A DNA stretch of 64,000 nt from RYN-230 sp963723595 (GTDB taxonomy: Bacteria > Actinomycetota > Actinomycetes > Streptosporangiales > Streptosporangiaceae), in contig CAVRRQ010000006.1 of NCBI GenBank assembly GCA_963723595.1, positions 806,001 through 870,000 on the forward strand. Direction: 5' to 3'. The notes beneath the pieces were generated by a model that saw only the letters and a program-made list of their open reading frames with translations, made no database searches and had not been told where the DNA came from. Shown piece after piece: positions 7,139-16,463 of this stretch (the first letter of the stretch is position 1; each line of letters begins with the position of its first letter). The position numbers and the translations under genes are program-made.

Positions 7139-9333
7139 CCGAGCCGGCCGACCCGGGCGGCATCCCCGCCAGCTCTGCGGAGGAGTCCGGGGGGATCCCG
7201 GGGTCCGGGGTGGACGCGGCCACCCGGCACCGGCACGCCGGGCTGAGCGCGGAGATCACCGAGGCCAATCACCGCTACCACGTGCTGGACTCGCCGACGA
7301 TCTCGGACGCGGACTACGACGCGTTCATGCGCGAGCTCCGGGCGCTGGAGGAGCGCTACCCGGAGCTGCGTACCCCGGATTCGCCCACCCAGCGGGTGGG
7401 GGGCGCGATATCCACCGAGTTCACCGCCGTCGAGCACCTGGAACGCCTGCTCAGCCTGGACAACGCGTTCTCCGCCGAGGAATTCGACGCCTGGGCGGCC
7501 CGGGCGCAGCGGCTCGGCGGGACCGGCCCTTACCTGTGCGAGCTGAAGATCGACGGGCTGGCTGTGGACCTGGTGTACCGCAGCGGCGCGCTGGTCCGCG
7601 CGGCCACCCGCGGGGACGGGACGACCGGGGAAGACGTGACCCCGAACATCCGCACGATCGCCTCGGTCCCGCTCCGGCTCGCCGGCCCTGATGTGCCGGA
7701 GACGCTGGAGGTCCGGGGTGAGGTGTTCTTGCCGGTGACGGCCTTCCACGAGCTGAACGAGCGGCTGACCGCGATGGGCCGGCCGCCGTTCGCCAACCCC
7801 CGCAACTCGGCCGCGGGCTCGCTGCGCCAGAAAGACCCGCGGGTCACCGCGACCCGGGCCCTGCAGCTGATCGTGCACGGCGTGGGGCTCGCCACCGGGG
7901 ACGCCCCGGAAACCCACTCCGGCTGGTACGAGCGGCTGCGCGGGTGGGGACTGCCGGTCAGCGACCTGTTCCAGGTCATGCCGGAGCTGGACGGGGTGCG
8001 GGACTACATCGCGAACTACGGCGAGCACCGGCACGACACCCCGTATGAGATCGACGGGGTCGTGGTCAAGATCGACCGCCTCGACCTGCAGCGCCAGCTC
8101 GGCCACACCAGCCGGGCGCCGCGCTGGGCGATCGCCTACAAGTACCCGCCCGAGGAGGTCAACACCCGGCTGCTGGACATCCAGGTCAACGTGGGCCGGA
8201 CCGGCCGGGTCACCCCGTTCGCGGTGATGGAGCCCGTGGTGGTCAGCCAGTCCACGGTCGACCGGGCCACCCTGCACAACGCCGACGAGGTGGCTCGCAA
8301 GGGCGTCCTGATCGGCGACATGGTCGTGCTGCGCAAGGCCGGCGACGTGATCCCCGAAGTGGTCGGGCCGGTGGTGGACGTGCGCACCGGCGGCGAGCGG
8401 GCGTTCGAGTTCCCGACCGTGTGCCCGGCGTGCGGCACCCCCCTGGTCCGGGAGGACGGCGGGGTGGACTGGCGCTGCCCGAACACCCGGGCCTGCCCGG
8501 CCCAGCTGCGGGAGCGGCTCTTCCACCTGGCCGGCCGGGGCGCCCTGGACGTCGAGGTACTCGGCTACGAGGCGGTGACCGCGCTGCTCGACTCGGGGCT
8601 GGTCACCGACGAGGGTGACCTGTTCTCGCTGACCGACGAGCACCTGGCTACCTGCTCGTTCTTCGTGAACAAGCAGGGCACCCTGACCGTGAACGCGGGC
8701 AAGCTGATCGGCAACCTGGAGGACGCCCGGCGCCGCCCGCTCTGGCGGATCCTGGTCGCCCTGTCCATCCGGCACGTGGGCCCCACCGCGGCCCGCGCGC
8801 TCGCGGCCCAGTTCGGCTCGCTCGATGCGATCACGGCCGCCTCGGCGGAGGAACTGGCCGCGGTGGACGGGGTGGGCCCGACGATCGCAGCCTCGGTGAT
8901 CGAATGGTTCGGGGTGGACTGGCACCAGGAAATCGTGCGGAAGTGGCGGGAGAACGGGGTCCAGCTGGCCACGCCCGGCTGGACGCCGCCTCCGGCCCCG
9001 GAAGTACCCGGGGCCGGCCTGCCGCTCTCCGGGGTGACCGTGGTCATCACGGGCAGCCTGGAGGGGTTCAGCCGGGACGAGGCCGCCGAAGCGGTGCAGG
9101 CCCTGGGCGGCAAGGTCACCGCGTCGGTATCGAAGAAGACGGCGTTCCTGATTGCCGGGGACAAGCCCGGCAGCAAGCACGACAAGGCCCTTACGCTGGG
9201 CGTTCCCGTGCTCGATGAGGCGGGATTGCGGATCCTGCTGGACAATGGCCCGGCCGCGGCCGCGGAAGCGGTGCAGGCTCAGGGTGTGATCCCTGACGCC
9301 ACCGGGGCTCCCGGGCCCGCTAGCGATTCATGA
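7135..9333 (+). CDS. ligA: NAD-dependent DNA ligase LigA
   Basis: 732 residues from GTG 7135, which overlaps the previous stop and follows GAGGAGGAGG. Domain order is Ia (NHRYHVLDSPTISDADYD, NAD binding), adenylation domain with CELKIDGLAVD (AMP-accepting Lys 138), OB fold (NVGRTGRVTPFAVMEPV), a Cys4 zinc finger (CPACGTPL and CPNTRACP), helix-hairpin-helix repeats (LSIRHVGPTAARALA, VDGVGPTIAASV) and a C-terminal BRCT domain (VVITGSLEGFSRDEA, KTAFLIAGDKPGSKH). It seals nicks in replication and repair using NAD. The length is normal and no defects are seen. The open frame extends upstream to 6685, but that part is a shadow of the MetE-like gene. Confidence 0.97.
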   Translation: MTEPADPGGIPASSAEESGGIPGSGVDAATRHRHAGLSAEITEANHRYHVLDSPTISDADYDAFMRELRALEERYPELRTPDSPTQRVGGAISTEFTAVEHLERLLSLDNAFSAEEFDAWAARAQRLGGTGPYLCELKIDGLAVDLVYRSGALVRAATRGDGTTGEDVTPNIRTIASVPLRLAGPDVPETLEVRGEVFLPVTAFHELNERLTAMGRPPFANPRNSAAGSLRQKDPRVTATRALQLIVHGVGLATGDAPETHSGWYERLRGWGLPVSDLFQVMPELDGVRDYIANYGEHRHDTPYEIDGVVVKIDRLDLQRQLGHTSRAPRWAIAYKYPPEEVNTRLLDIQVNVGRTGRVTPFAVMEPVVVSQSTVDRATLHNADEVARKGVLIGDMVVLRKAGDVIPEVVGPVVDVRTGGERAFEFPTVCPACGTPLVREDGGVDWRCPNTRACPAQLRERLFHLAGRGALDVEVLGYEAVTALLDSGLVTDEGDLFSLTDEHLATCSFFVNKQGTLTVNAGKLIGNLEDARRRPLWRILVALSIRHVGPTAARALAAQFGSLDAITAASAEELAAVDGVGPTIAASVIEWFGVDWHQEIVRKWRENGVQLATPGWTPPPAPEVPGAGLPLSGVTVVITGSLEGFSRDEAAEAVQALGGKVTASVSKKTAFLIAGDKPGSKHDKALTLGVPVLDEAGLRILLDNGPAAAAEAVQAQGVIPDATGAPGPASDS

Positions 9334-9521
9334 TAATGACGCGCCAGCTGGGACGTAATTGATTCACGTGGTCTGTAGGGCTGCGACCTGCGAAATCGTC
9401 GATGTTAGGCAAGGTACCGTAACGGATAGTGTGCGATTGGCTTCGCGAAGTACCGTTTTCGCCGTACCCTGCTGACAGAGCCACGCGTATCCCCGCCGGC
9501 TGGCTGCGGCACGAGGACACC

Positions 9522-11714
9522 ATGAGGGATCCGAACGACACTAGGGACATCGGTCCGCGGATCGGTTCCCCACTGTGGAACTACATCACCGCCATCACGG
9601 TGGCGGGTCTCGGTGCTCTCCTGGTCGCGGTGCGTGGCCTGCCCGGCTCAGGTGTGCCGCAGTTGCTGGAGCAGCCGCTGTTCTGGGTCCTCGCCGCCCT
9701 GGCCCTCCTCGGGGAGCTCAAGCGCATCGTGACGCCGGGCAAATCCGGGCCCGACGCCGGGGCGGTCTCGGTGACGTTCTGCTTCGCCGCGCTGCTCTAC
9801 TGGGGCTTCCCGGTCGCCGCGCTGCTCCGGGCGGTCACCACGCTGGTCGTCGCGCTGTCCGCGCGGCGGGCGGTTTTCCGGGCGGTGTTCAACGTCGCCC
9901 AGCTCACCCTGAGCCTGGCCGCCGCGGCGGCGGTCCTGGCCGTGGCCGGCATCCACCCGTCCGCGGCCCGGCCGTGGGTCCCGGCCGGGACCCAGCTGGG
10001 TGCGGTCGGCCTGGCCGCGGCCGCCTACTTCGCCTGCAACTACCTGCTGGTCGGCGTGGCCGCGGCGCTGCACGGGCGGGCGCCCGTCCTGAGCACGCTG
10101 CGCAAGGGCCTGCCCTACCAGGCGTTCGTCACTCTCGCGCTGCTGTCCGCGGCGCCGCTGGTGGTCGTGGTCATGAGCCGCTCCGTCCTGATGCTGGTGC
10201 TGTTCCTGCTGCCGCTCAGCGCGATCTACGCCAACGCGGCCATGTCGCTCAACCGCGAGTACCAGGCGCTGCACGACCATCTGACCGGGCTGCCGAACCG
10301 CACCCTGCTGCTGCGCCGGACGGCGGAGGCCCTGGCCGAGGCCGGGCGCACCGGGGCCCAGTGCGGCTTCCTGCTCCTGGACCTGGACCGGTTCAAGGAG
10401 GTCAACGACACGCTCGGGCACCCGCTGGGGGACGGTCTGCTCCAGGTGATCGCCTACCGGCTGGCCCGCAGCGTGCGGCCGGGTGACGTGGTCGCCCGGC
10501 TCGGCGGGGACGAGTTCGCCGTGCTGCTGCCCGCGGTGCGGACCATCGGCGTGGCTGCCGAGGTGGCCGCGCGGCTGCGCGCCGCGCTGGCTGAGCCGGT
10601 GCGCCTGGCGGGCATGTCGTTCGAGATCGAGGCCAGCGTGGGTATCGCGCTGTACCCGGACGACGGGGTCACCGTGGAGGTGCTCCTGCAGCGGGCGGAC
10701 GTGGCCATGTACCTGGCCAAGGAGCGCCGTACCGGGGTCGAGACCTATGTGGCGCGCGCGGACCGCTACTCACCGGCGCGGCTGTCCCTCCTCGGTGACC
10801 TGCGCCGCGGCATCGACCAGGGCGAGTTCGAGCTGCATTTCCAGCCCAAGGTGTTCCTGGCCACCGGCCGGACCGCCGGCATGGAGGCGCTGCTGCGCTG
10901 GCGGCACCCGGACCGCGGGCTGATCGGGCCGGCCGAGTTCATCCCGCTGGCCGAGCAGTCCTTCCTGATGCGCGAGCTGACCGCGCACGTGGTGCAGCTC
11001 GCGCTCAGCCAGGCGTCGGCCTGGCAGCGCAGCGGGCTGGCGGCCCAGCTGTCGGTCAACGTCTCCCGCCGTGACCTGCTGGACGGCAGCCTCGCCGCCA
11101 CGATCCAGCGCGAGCTCGCCGGGCAGGGCCTGCCCCCCGGCGTGCTGTTGCTCGAGATCAGCGAGCGGGCGCTGACCCGGGAGGCCGCCGACATCGCCGG
11201 GGGACTGAGCGCGCTGCGCACGCTCGGCATCGAGCTCAGCGTGGACGACTTCATGACCGGCTTCACGTCGGTGGGCCGCCTGAAGGAGATGTCCGTCGGC
11301 GAGGTCAAGATCGATCCGTCGTTCGTGGCCGCGGTGGCCAGCAACCCGGACACCAAGCTCATCGTGCGCTCCGCCGTGGACCTGCTGCGCGGGCTCGGCA
11401 TCCGCTCGGTCGCCGAGGGGGTCGAGTCGCCGCAGGTCGCGGCCATCCTGCAGGCCATGGGCTGTGACGCGGCCCAGGGCTGGCAGTTCAGCCGGCCGCT
11501 CAACGCGGCCGCCGCCACCACGTGGCTGGCTCACCGGCGCACCGTCCCGGTCGCCGGGCCGGCCGCAGTAGCGGCCGCGGGCGTCCCGGCGCCCGGGACG
11601 CCCGCGGCCGCGGTGGCTGCCCCGGGCTCGCTGCCGGGGCGCCTGCCGGGGGAAACCCGGGCGCCGAGCCCGGTGCCCGGCGACGGCTGCGTGGACGCGG
11701 CGGCCCGGCCATAA
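9522..11714 (+). CDS. membrane-bound GGDEF-EAL cyclic-di-GMP enzyme, RmdB-like position
   Basis: 730 residues if started at ATG 9522 (weak GAGG upstream); a GTG at 9429 gives 31 more. Residues about 18-245 are a polytopic membrane domain of seven or more hydrophobic helices. The GGDEF domain starts at DHLTGLPNRT and has an intact RLGGDEFAVLL (GGDEF at about residue 328) with the inhibitory RxxD site (RPGD) five residues before it. The EAL domain has EALLRW (E at about 455), SVNVSRRD, LEISE, VDDFMTGF, VKIDPSFV and AEGVES, so the metal and substrate ligands are present. It should make and degrade cyclic di-GMP at the membrane. In Streptomyces the GGDEF-EAL protein next to ligA is RmdB. The C-terminus after residue 675 is Ala/Pro-rich. 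Confidence 0.9.
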   Translation: MRDPNDTRDIGPRIGSPLWNYITAITVAGLGALLVAVRGLPGSGVPQLLEQPLFWVLAALALLGELKRIVTPGKSGPDAGAVSVTFCFAALLYWGFPVAALLRAVTTLVVALSARRAVFRAVFNVAQLTLSLAAAAAVLAVAGIHPSAARPWVPAGTQLGAVGLAAAAYFACNYLLVGVAAALHGRAPVLSTLRKGLPYQAFVTLALLSAAPLVVVVMSRSVLMLVLFLLPLSAIYANAAMSLNREYQALHDHLTGLPNRTLLLRRTAEALAEAGRTGAQCGFLLLDLDRFKEVNDTLGHPLGDGLLQVIAYRLARSVRPGDVVARLGGDEFAVLLPAVRTIGVAAEVAARLRAALAEPVRLAGMSFEIEASVGIALYPDDGVTVEVLLQRADVAMYLAKERRTGVETYVARADRYSPARLSLLGDLRRGIDQGEFELHFQPKVFLATGRTAGMEALLRWRHPDRGLIGPAEFIPLAEQSFLMRELTAHVVQLALSQASAWQRSGLAAQLSVNVSRRDLLDGSLAATIQRELAGQGLPPGVLLLEISERALTREAADIAGGLSALRTLGIELSVDDFMTGFTSVGRLKEMSVGEVKIDPSFVAAVASNPDTKLIVRSAVDLLRGLGIRSVAEGVESPQVAAILQAMGCDAAQGWQFSRPLNAAAATTWLAHRRTVPVAGPAAVAAAGVPAPGTPAAAVAAPGSLPGRLPGETRAPSPVPGDGCVDAAARP

Positions 11715-11742
11715 TCCCGTCAGCCCGCTCCGGGGCCGGCCC

Positions 11743-11755
11743 TAGGATGGCTTTC
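11743..11755 (+). promoter_or_regulatory. -10 element for a leaderless gatC transcript
   Basis: TAGGAT at 11743-11748 lies 7 bases before ATG 11756, the spacing expected when transcription starts on the initiation codon. No good -35 is visible. It supports ATG 11756 over ATG 11747, which overlaps the -10. Confidence 0.4.
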
Positions 11756-12049
11756 ATGTCCATCGCCCGTGCCGAAGTGGCCCACCTGGCCCGGCTGTCG
11801 AGACTGGCCCTGACCGACGACGAGCTCGATCACTTCGCGGTCCAGCTCGACCAGATCATCTCGGCCGTCGCGCGCGTCCAGGAGGTCGCCGCGGAGGGTA
11901 TCCCGCCGACCTCGCACGCGGTCCCGATGACCAACGTGTTCCGCGACGACGTGGTGGTGCCGCCACTGGGCGCGGACCAGGCGCTGGACCAGGCGCCGGC
12001 CGTGGAGCAGCAGCGGTTCCGGGTGCCGCGGATCCTGGCGGAGGACTGA
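11756..12049 (+). CDS. gatC: Asp-tRNA(Asn)/Glu-tRNA(Gln) amidotransferase subunit C
   Basis: 97 residues starting MSIARAEVAHLARLSRLAL, the canonical GatC N-terminus, with TNVFRDDV and RFRVPRIL near the C-terminus. GatC wraps around and stabilises GatA in the GatCAB complex, which amidates Glu-tRNA(Gln) and, where needed, Asp-tRNA(Asn). It is the first gene of a gatC-gatA-gatB operon, with gatA starting 3 bases after its stop. A second ATG three codons upstream (11747) is less likely given the -10 placement. Confidence 0.95.
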   Translation: MSIARAEVAHLARLSRLALTDDELDHFAVQLDQIISAVARVQEVAAEGIPPTSHAVPMTNVFRDDVVVPPLGADQALDQAPAVEQQRFRVPRILAED

Positions 12050-12051
12050 CC

Positions 12052-13653
12052 GTGGACGACGAGGCCAGGGCCAGCGAGCTGACCCGGATGACCGCGGCGG
12101 AACTCGCCGCCGTGATCGCGGACGGCCAGGTATCCGCGCTGGAAGTCACCGACGCTCACCTGGACCGGATCGACGCGGTCGACGGGCAGCTGCACGCCTT
12201 CCTGCACGTCGCGGGGGACAGCGCCCGCGCCGCCGCCCGTGCGGTGGACGAGCGCCGCGCGGCCGGGGACGTGCTCGGGCCGCTGGCCGGCGTGCCGCTG
12301 GCTCTCAAGGACGTGTTCACCACCACGGACATGCCCACCACCTGCGCCTCGCGCATCCTCGGCAGCTGGCGGCCGCCGTACGACGCGACCGTGACCCGGC
12401 GGCTGCGCCAGGCCGGCGTGGTGCTGCTGGGCAAGACCAACATGGACGAGTTCGCGATGGGCTCCTCCACCGAGAACTCGGCGTTCGGGACGTCCCGCAA
12501 CCCGTGGGACCTGGCCCGGGTGCCCGGCGGCTCGTCGGGCGGCTCGTCCTCGGCGGTCGCAGGCTTCGAGGCGCCGCTGGGTATCGGCACCGACACCGGA
12601 GGGTCCATCCGGCAGCCCGCCGCGGTGTGCGGCATCGTCGGCGTCAAGCCGACCTACGGTGGCTCGTCCCGGTACGGGGTGATCGCGTTCGCGTCGTCGC
12701 TGGACACCCCCGGGCCGCTGGCCCGGACCGTGCTCGACGCGGCGCTGCTGCACGAGGCGATCTCCGGGCACGACCCGTGCGACTCGACCTCGGTGGATGC
12801 GCCGGTCCCGTCCGTGGTGGCCGCGGCCCGGCAGGCGGACGTGAGCGGCCTGCGCATCGGGGTGGTGCCGGAGCTGAGCGGCGAGGGGTACCAGCCGGGG
12901 GTACTGGCCCGGTTCACCGAGGCGGTCGAGCTCCTGGAGTCCCTGGGCGCCAAGATCGTCGAGGTGTCCTGCCCGCACTTCAGCTACGCGCTGCCCGCCT
13001 ACTACCTGATCGCGCCCAGCGAGTGCTCCTCCAACCTGGCCCGGTTCGACGGCATGCGGTACGGGCTGCGGGTCGGGGACGATGGCACGCACGACGCCGA
13101 GGAAGTCATGTCGCTGACCCGGGCCGCGGGATTCGGTCCCGAGGTCAAGCGGCGCATCATGCTCGGCACCTACGCGCTGTCCAGCGGTTACTACGACGCC
13201 TACTACGGCAAGGCCCAGCAGGTGCGCACGCTCATCATCCGGGACTTCGAGGCCGCCTTCGAGCAGGTCGATGTGCTGATCTCGCCGACCACCCCGACCA
13301 CCGCGTTCCCGATCGGCGAGCGGGCCGACGACCCGATGGCCATGTACCTCGCCGACCTCTGCACGATCCCGTCGAACCTGGCCGGCAACGCGGCGCTGTC
13401 GCTGCCGTGCGGGCTGGCGCCCGAGGACGGCCTGCCGGTGGGCCTGCAGATCATGGCGCCGGTGCTGGCCGACGACCGGGCCTACCGGGTGGCCGCGGCC
13501 GTGGAGGCCGCGCTCACCCAGCGCCGTGGCGGCCCGTGGCTGGACGCGATCCGCGGGCCCGCCGGGCTGCCCGCGCCCGGTGGTCCGGGGGCCGGTGGTC
13601 CGGGGGCCGGTGGTCCGGGGGCCGGTGGTCCGGAGGGAGCAGCACATGACTGA
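12052..13653 (+). CDS. gatA: Glu-tRNA(Gln) amidotransferase subunit A
   Basis: 533 residues from GTG 12052. This is the amidase-signature subunit that hydrolyses glutamine and channels ammonia to GatB. The Lys-Ser-Ser triad region is present: LALKDVF with Lys about 86, and VPGGSSGGSSSAVAG followed by GIGTDTGGSIRQPA. The GVKPTYGGSSRYGV loop and SLPCGLAPEDGLPVGLQI C-terminal motif are also canonical. The core ends near AALTQRRGG; beyond it is a Gly/Pro/Ala tail made by a 15-bp tandem repeat (see 13577-13636), absent from most homologues. Its last 8 bases overlap the start of gatB. Confidence 0.96.
   Translation: MDDEARASELTRMTAAELAAVIADGQVSALEVTDAHLDRIDAVDGQLHAFLHVAGDSARAAARAVDERRAAGDVLGPLAGVPLALKDVFTTTDMPTTCASRILGSWRPPYDATVTRRLRQAGVVLLGKTNMDEFAMGSSTENSAFGTSRNPWDLARVPGGSSGGSSSAVAGFEAPLGIGTDTGGSIRQPAAVCGIVGVKPTYGGSSRYGVIAFASSLDTPGPLARTVLDAALLHEAISGHDPCDSTSVDAPVPSVVAAARQADVSGLRIGVVPELSGEGYQPGVLARFTEAVELLESLGAKIVEVSCPHFSYALPAYYLIAPSECSSNLARFDGMRYGLRVGDDGTHDAEEVMSLTRAAGFGPEVKRRIMLGTYALSSGYYDAYYGKAQQVRTLIIRDFEAAFEQVDVLISPTTPTTAFPIGERADDPMAMYLADLCTIPSNLAGNAALSLPCGLAPEDGLPVGLQIMAPVLADDRAYRVAAAVEAALTQRRGGPWLDAIRGPAGLPAPGGPGAGGPGAGGPGAGGPEGAAHD
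13577..13636 (+). repeat. 15-bp tandem repeat in the gatA tail
   Basis: Four head-to-tail copies of CCGGTGGTCCGGGGG (the last ends GGAGG). In the gatA frame each unit encodes GGPGA. The array ends a few bases before the gatB start, so its last unit may also serve as the gatB ribosome binding site (GGAGGGAG). Confidence 0.9.
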
Positions 13654-15171
13654 GCAGGCGACCGTGGCTCTGGTTCCCTTCGGGGACGCCGTGTCCCGGT
13701 ACGACCCGGTGATCGGCCTGGAGACGCACGTCGAGCTGGGCACCGTCACCAAGATGTTCTGCGGCTGCCCGGCCCGGTTCGGCGGCGAGCCCAACTCGCT
13801 GGTCTGCCCGGTCTGCCTGGGCCTGCCGGGCTCGCTTCCGGTGACCAACCGGATGGCCATCGAGTACGCGATGAAGATCGGGCTGGCGCTGAACTGCGCG
13901 ATCGCCACCACAGCCCGGTTCGCCCGGAAGAACTACTTCTACCCGGACATGCCGAAGGACTACCAGATCTCGCAGTACGACGAGCCGCTGTGCACCGACG
14001 GGTGGCTGGACATCACGGTGCACGACCCGGCTTCCGGTGACGAGCCGCGGCCGTTCCGGGTCGAGATCGAGCGGGTCCACCTGGAGGAGGACACCGGCAA
14101 GTCCCTGCACGTCGGCGGCTCCACCGGGCGGATCCACGGCGCGGAATACTCGCTCGTGGACTACAACCGGGCCGGAATCCCGCTGGTGGAGATCGTCACC
14201 AAGCCGGTGGCCGGCACCGGGGCGCTCGCACCCGAGGTGGCCCGGACCTACGTCGCGGAACTGCGGGACGTGCTGCGCTCGCTCGGCGTGTCCGACGTGC
14301 GGATGGAAGAAGGCTCGCTGCGCTGCGACGTGAACACCTCCCTGGCGCCCAGGGGCTCCTCCCAGTGGGGGACCAGGACCGAGACCAAGAACGTGAACTC
14401 ACTGCGCTCGGTGGAGCGCGCGGTCCGGTCCGAGATCGAGCGGCAGGCCGCGCTGCTGGACGCGGGGCAGCGGATAGTGCAGGAGACCCGGCACTTCAAC
14501 GAGGAGACCGGGACCACCTCACCCGGCCGGAGCAAGGAAGAGGCGCAGGATTACCGCTACTTCCCCGAGCCGGACCTGGTGCCGGTCGCGCCGTCCCGGG
14601 ACTGGGTGGAGAGCGTGCGGGCCCAGCTGCCCGAGCTGCCGGGCGCCCGGCGGGCCCGCTTGCAGCGCGACTGGGGCCTGTCCGACCTGGACATGGCGGC
14701 GCTGCGCAACGCCGGTGCGCTGGACCTGGTGGCCGGGACGATCGCGGCGGGCGCCACGCCGGCCGGCGCCGCAAGTGGTGGCTCGGTGAGCTGCTGCGCA
14801 CGGCGAACCAGACCGGCCAGGAACTCGCAGACCTGCCGATCACGCCGGCGGACGTGGCCCGGGTGGCTCAGCTGGTGGACACGGGGGCGGTGAACGACCG
14901 GCTGGCCCGGGAGGTCATCGAGGGCGTGCTGGCCGGCGAGGGCACGCCGGACGACGTGGTCAAGGGCCGCGGCCTCGCCGTGGTCAGCGACGACACGGCC
15001 CTGAGCGCCGCGGTCGACGAGGCCATCGCCGCCCATCCGGACGTCGCCCAGAAGATCCGGGACGGCAAGGTCGCCGCGGCCAGCGCCCTGATCGGCGCGG
15101 TGATGAAGGCCACCAGGGGCAAGGCCGACGCCACCCGGGTCCGGGAACTCATCCTCGCCCGCCTCGGCTGA
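13646..15171 (+). CDS. gatB: Glu-tRNA(Gln) amidotransferase subunit B (one-base deletion at 14770/14771)
   Basis: ATG 13646 overlaps the gatA stop and follows GGAGGGAG. GatB activates the tRNA-bound glutamate and receives ammonia from GatA. Visible motifs are IGLETHVELGT, the zinc-binding CGCPARF and CPVCLGLPG cysteines, the KNYFYPDMPKDYQISQYD box, RVHLEEDTGKS and DYRYFPEPDL. After AGATPAGA the frame is lost. The expected RKWWLGELLRTANQ and the tRNA-binding GatB/YqeY tail (VVKGRGLAVVSDD, IGAVMKATRGKAD) continue in the next frame to TGA 15171. Restoring one C (GGCGCC[C]GCAAG) at 14770/14771 repairs it to about 508 residues. As gatB is normally indispensable here, a sequence error is more likely than a pseudogene. 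Confidence 0.93.
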
Positions 15172-15180
15172 GCAGCGCTC

Positions 15181-16122
15181 ATGCCGGCCGGGCCCGATGC
15201 TGGGCTGCCCATGCTGATCTGGGTGCCGACGGCCGAGGTGGCTGCGGGGCTGGATGGGCTGCCCGGTGCCGACGTGGAGGTGGTGGCGCCCGATGGTGCG
15301 CTCCTGCCGCCCAGCGCCGGCCGGGTGGAGTTCTACGTGCCGCCGTTCTTTCCCGGGGCGCCGGGGATCGCGGCGATGGGCCAGATGCCGCGGCTGGCCG
15401 TGGTGCAGGCGCTGACCGCCGGCGTGGACCGGCTGCTGCCCGGCCTGCCCGCCGGGGTCACCCTCTGCAACGCGCGCGGCGTGCACGACGCGAGCACGGC
15501 GGAGTGGGTGGTCGCCGCGATGCTGGCCGCGCTCCGCGAGTTCCCGGTGTTCGCCCGGGAGCAGGCCGCCGGGCGGTGGAACTATCACTTCACCGACTGC
15601 CTGGCGGGCAAGACCGTGCTCATCGTGGGGTACGGGTCGATCGGCGCGGCCGTGGAGCGGCGGCTGGCCGGTTTCGAGGTCCAGGTGATCCGGGTGGCCC
15701 GGACGGCCCGCCCGGACGTGGCCACGGTCAGCGAGCTGCCGGAGCTGCTGCCCGGGGCGGACGTGGTCGTGCTGCTGGCCCCCGTGACCCCCGAGACCAT
15801 CGGCATGGCCGACGCGGCGTTCCTGGCCCGGATGAAGGACGGCGCCCTGCTGGTCAACGCGGCCCGCGGCTCGCTGCTGCACACCGGCGCGCTGGTCGCG
15901 GAGCTGGGCCAGGGCCGGCTCCGGGCGGCGCTCGACGTGACCGACCCGGAGCCGCTCCCTCCCGGTCATCCGCTCTGGACGATGCCCGGCGTGTTCATCA
16001 CCCCGCACGAGGCGGCGTCCACCCCCGTCTCGGTCACCCGGATGATCAGCCACGTCCGCGACCAGGCGGAGAGATTTCTCAATGGCGCGCCGTTGCTGAA
16101 TGTGATCTCCGGAAGTTACTGA
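15181..16122 (+). CDS. D-isomer-specific 2-hydroxyacid dehydrogenase
   Basis: 313 residues from ATG 15181, 9 bases after gatB. The NAD-binding Rossmann motif is VLIVGYGSIGAAVERRL (residues about 142-158). The catalytic triad is visible as Arg in NAARGSLLHT, Glu in DVTDPEPLPPGHPL and His in ITPHEAASTP. The family reduces 2-oxoacids or oxidises D-2-hydroxyacids; the substrate cannot be read from sequence. It is often found directly after gatB in actinomycetes, without a known link to tRNA amidation. The sequence is complete and undamaged. Confidence 0.9.
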   Translation: MPAGPDAGLPMLIWVPTAEVAAGLDGLPGADVEVVAPDGALLPPSAGRVEFYVPPFFPGAPGIAAMGQMPRLAVVQALTAGVDRLLPGLPAGVTLCNARGVHDASTAEWVVAAMLAALREFPVFAREQAAGRWNYHFTDCLAGKTVLIVGYGSIGAAVERRLAGFEVQVIRVARTARPDVATVSELPELLPGADVVVLLAPVTPETIGMADAAFLARMKDGALLVNAARGSLLHTGALVAELGQGRLRAALDVTDPEPLPPGHPLWTMPGVFITPHEAASTPVSVTRMISHVRDQAERFLNGAPLLNVISGSY

Positions 16123-16463
16123 GAATTGCGCCGGTTACGGAAAGGCTTCCGGCACTTACCCCTGGTCAATGGCATATCGCCGGGTTGCGGGCCCGCTGGG
16201 CAGAGGAGATGTCTCCCGGTGGACGCCCTTCCTCAATCGAAGTGTGACCTAAGGGGCCTAAAGTGAGCAGCATCGTTCACTGGCGATGACCGCGACCAGC
16301 CCGCTGGCGGGCCCCGCAGCACACCGTGCGGGTCCCCTGCCCGGTCCTGGTGACTGCGGGTCCTAGCTCGGTTGCGCAGGAATTGTCGGCCTGGCCCACA
16401 AGGCGCCGCTGGCGCACACGGGCCGGCGCAAGCAGCGGAACAGACGCACCGGAAGGAGACTCG
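16123..16463 (+). other. leader/intergenic region before the PAS-GGDEF-EAL gene
   Basis: No protein gene is seen here. Small GC-rich dyads are present (for example CCCGCTGGCGGG near 16308), but I find no match to the cyclic-di-GMP-I riboswitch consensus. The region ends with AAGGAG at 16453-16458, which serves the mini-ORF at 16464. Confidence 0.4.

Noticed and set aside
6694..9180. 828-residue open frame antisense to ligA
   Set aside because: It mirrors ligA codon for codon, has low-complexity Arg/Gly/Pro composition and no ribosome binding site; it is a high-GC shadow frame.
11830..13911. 693-residue open frame antisense to gatA/gatB
   Set aside because: Shadow of the intact gatA and gatB frames; its Arg/Gly-rich composition and repeats arise from the sense-strand tandem array.
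14765..14776. Programmed ribosomal frameshift in gatB
   Set aside because: No slippery heptamer or downstream pseudoknot-like element is evident, the family has no such mechanism, and a lost C in a GC run is simpler.
16123..16463. Cyclic-di-GMP riboswitch upstream of the second GGDEF-EAL gene
   Set aside because: I searched by eye for the conserved cores of known cyclic-di-GMP aptamers and saw none.
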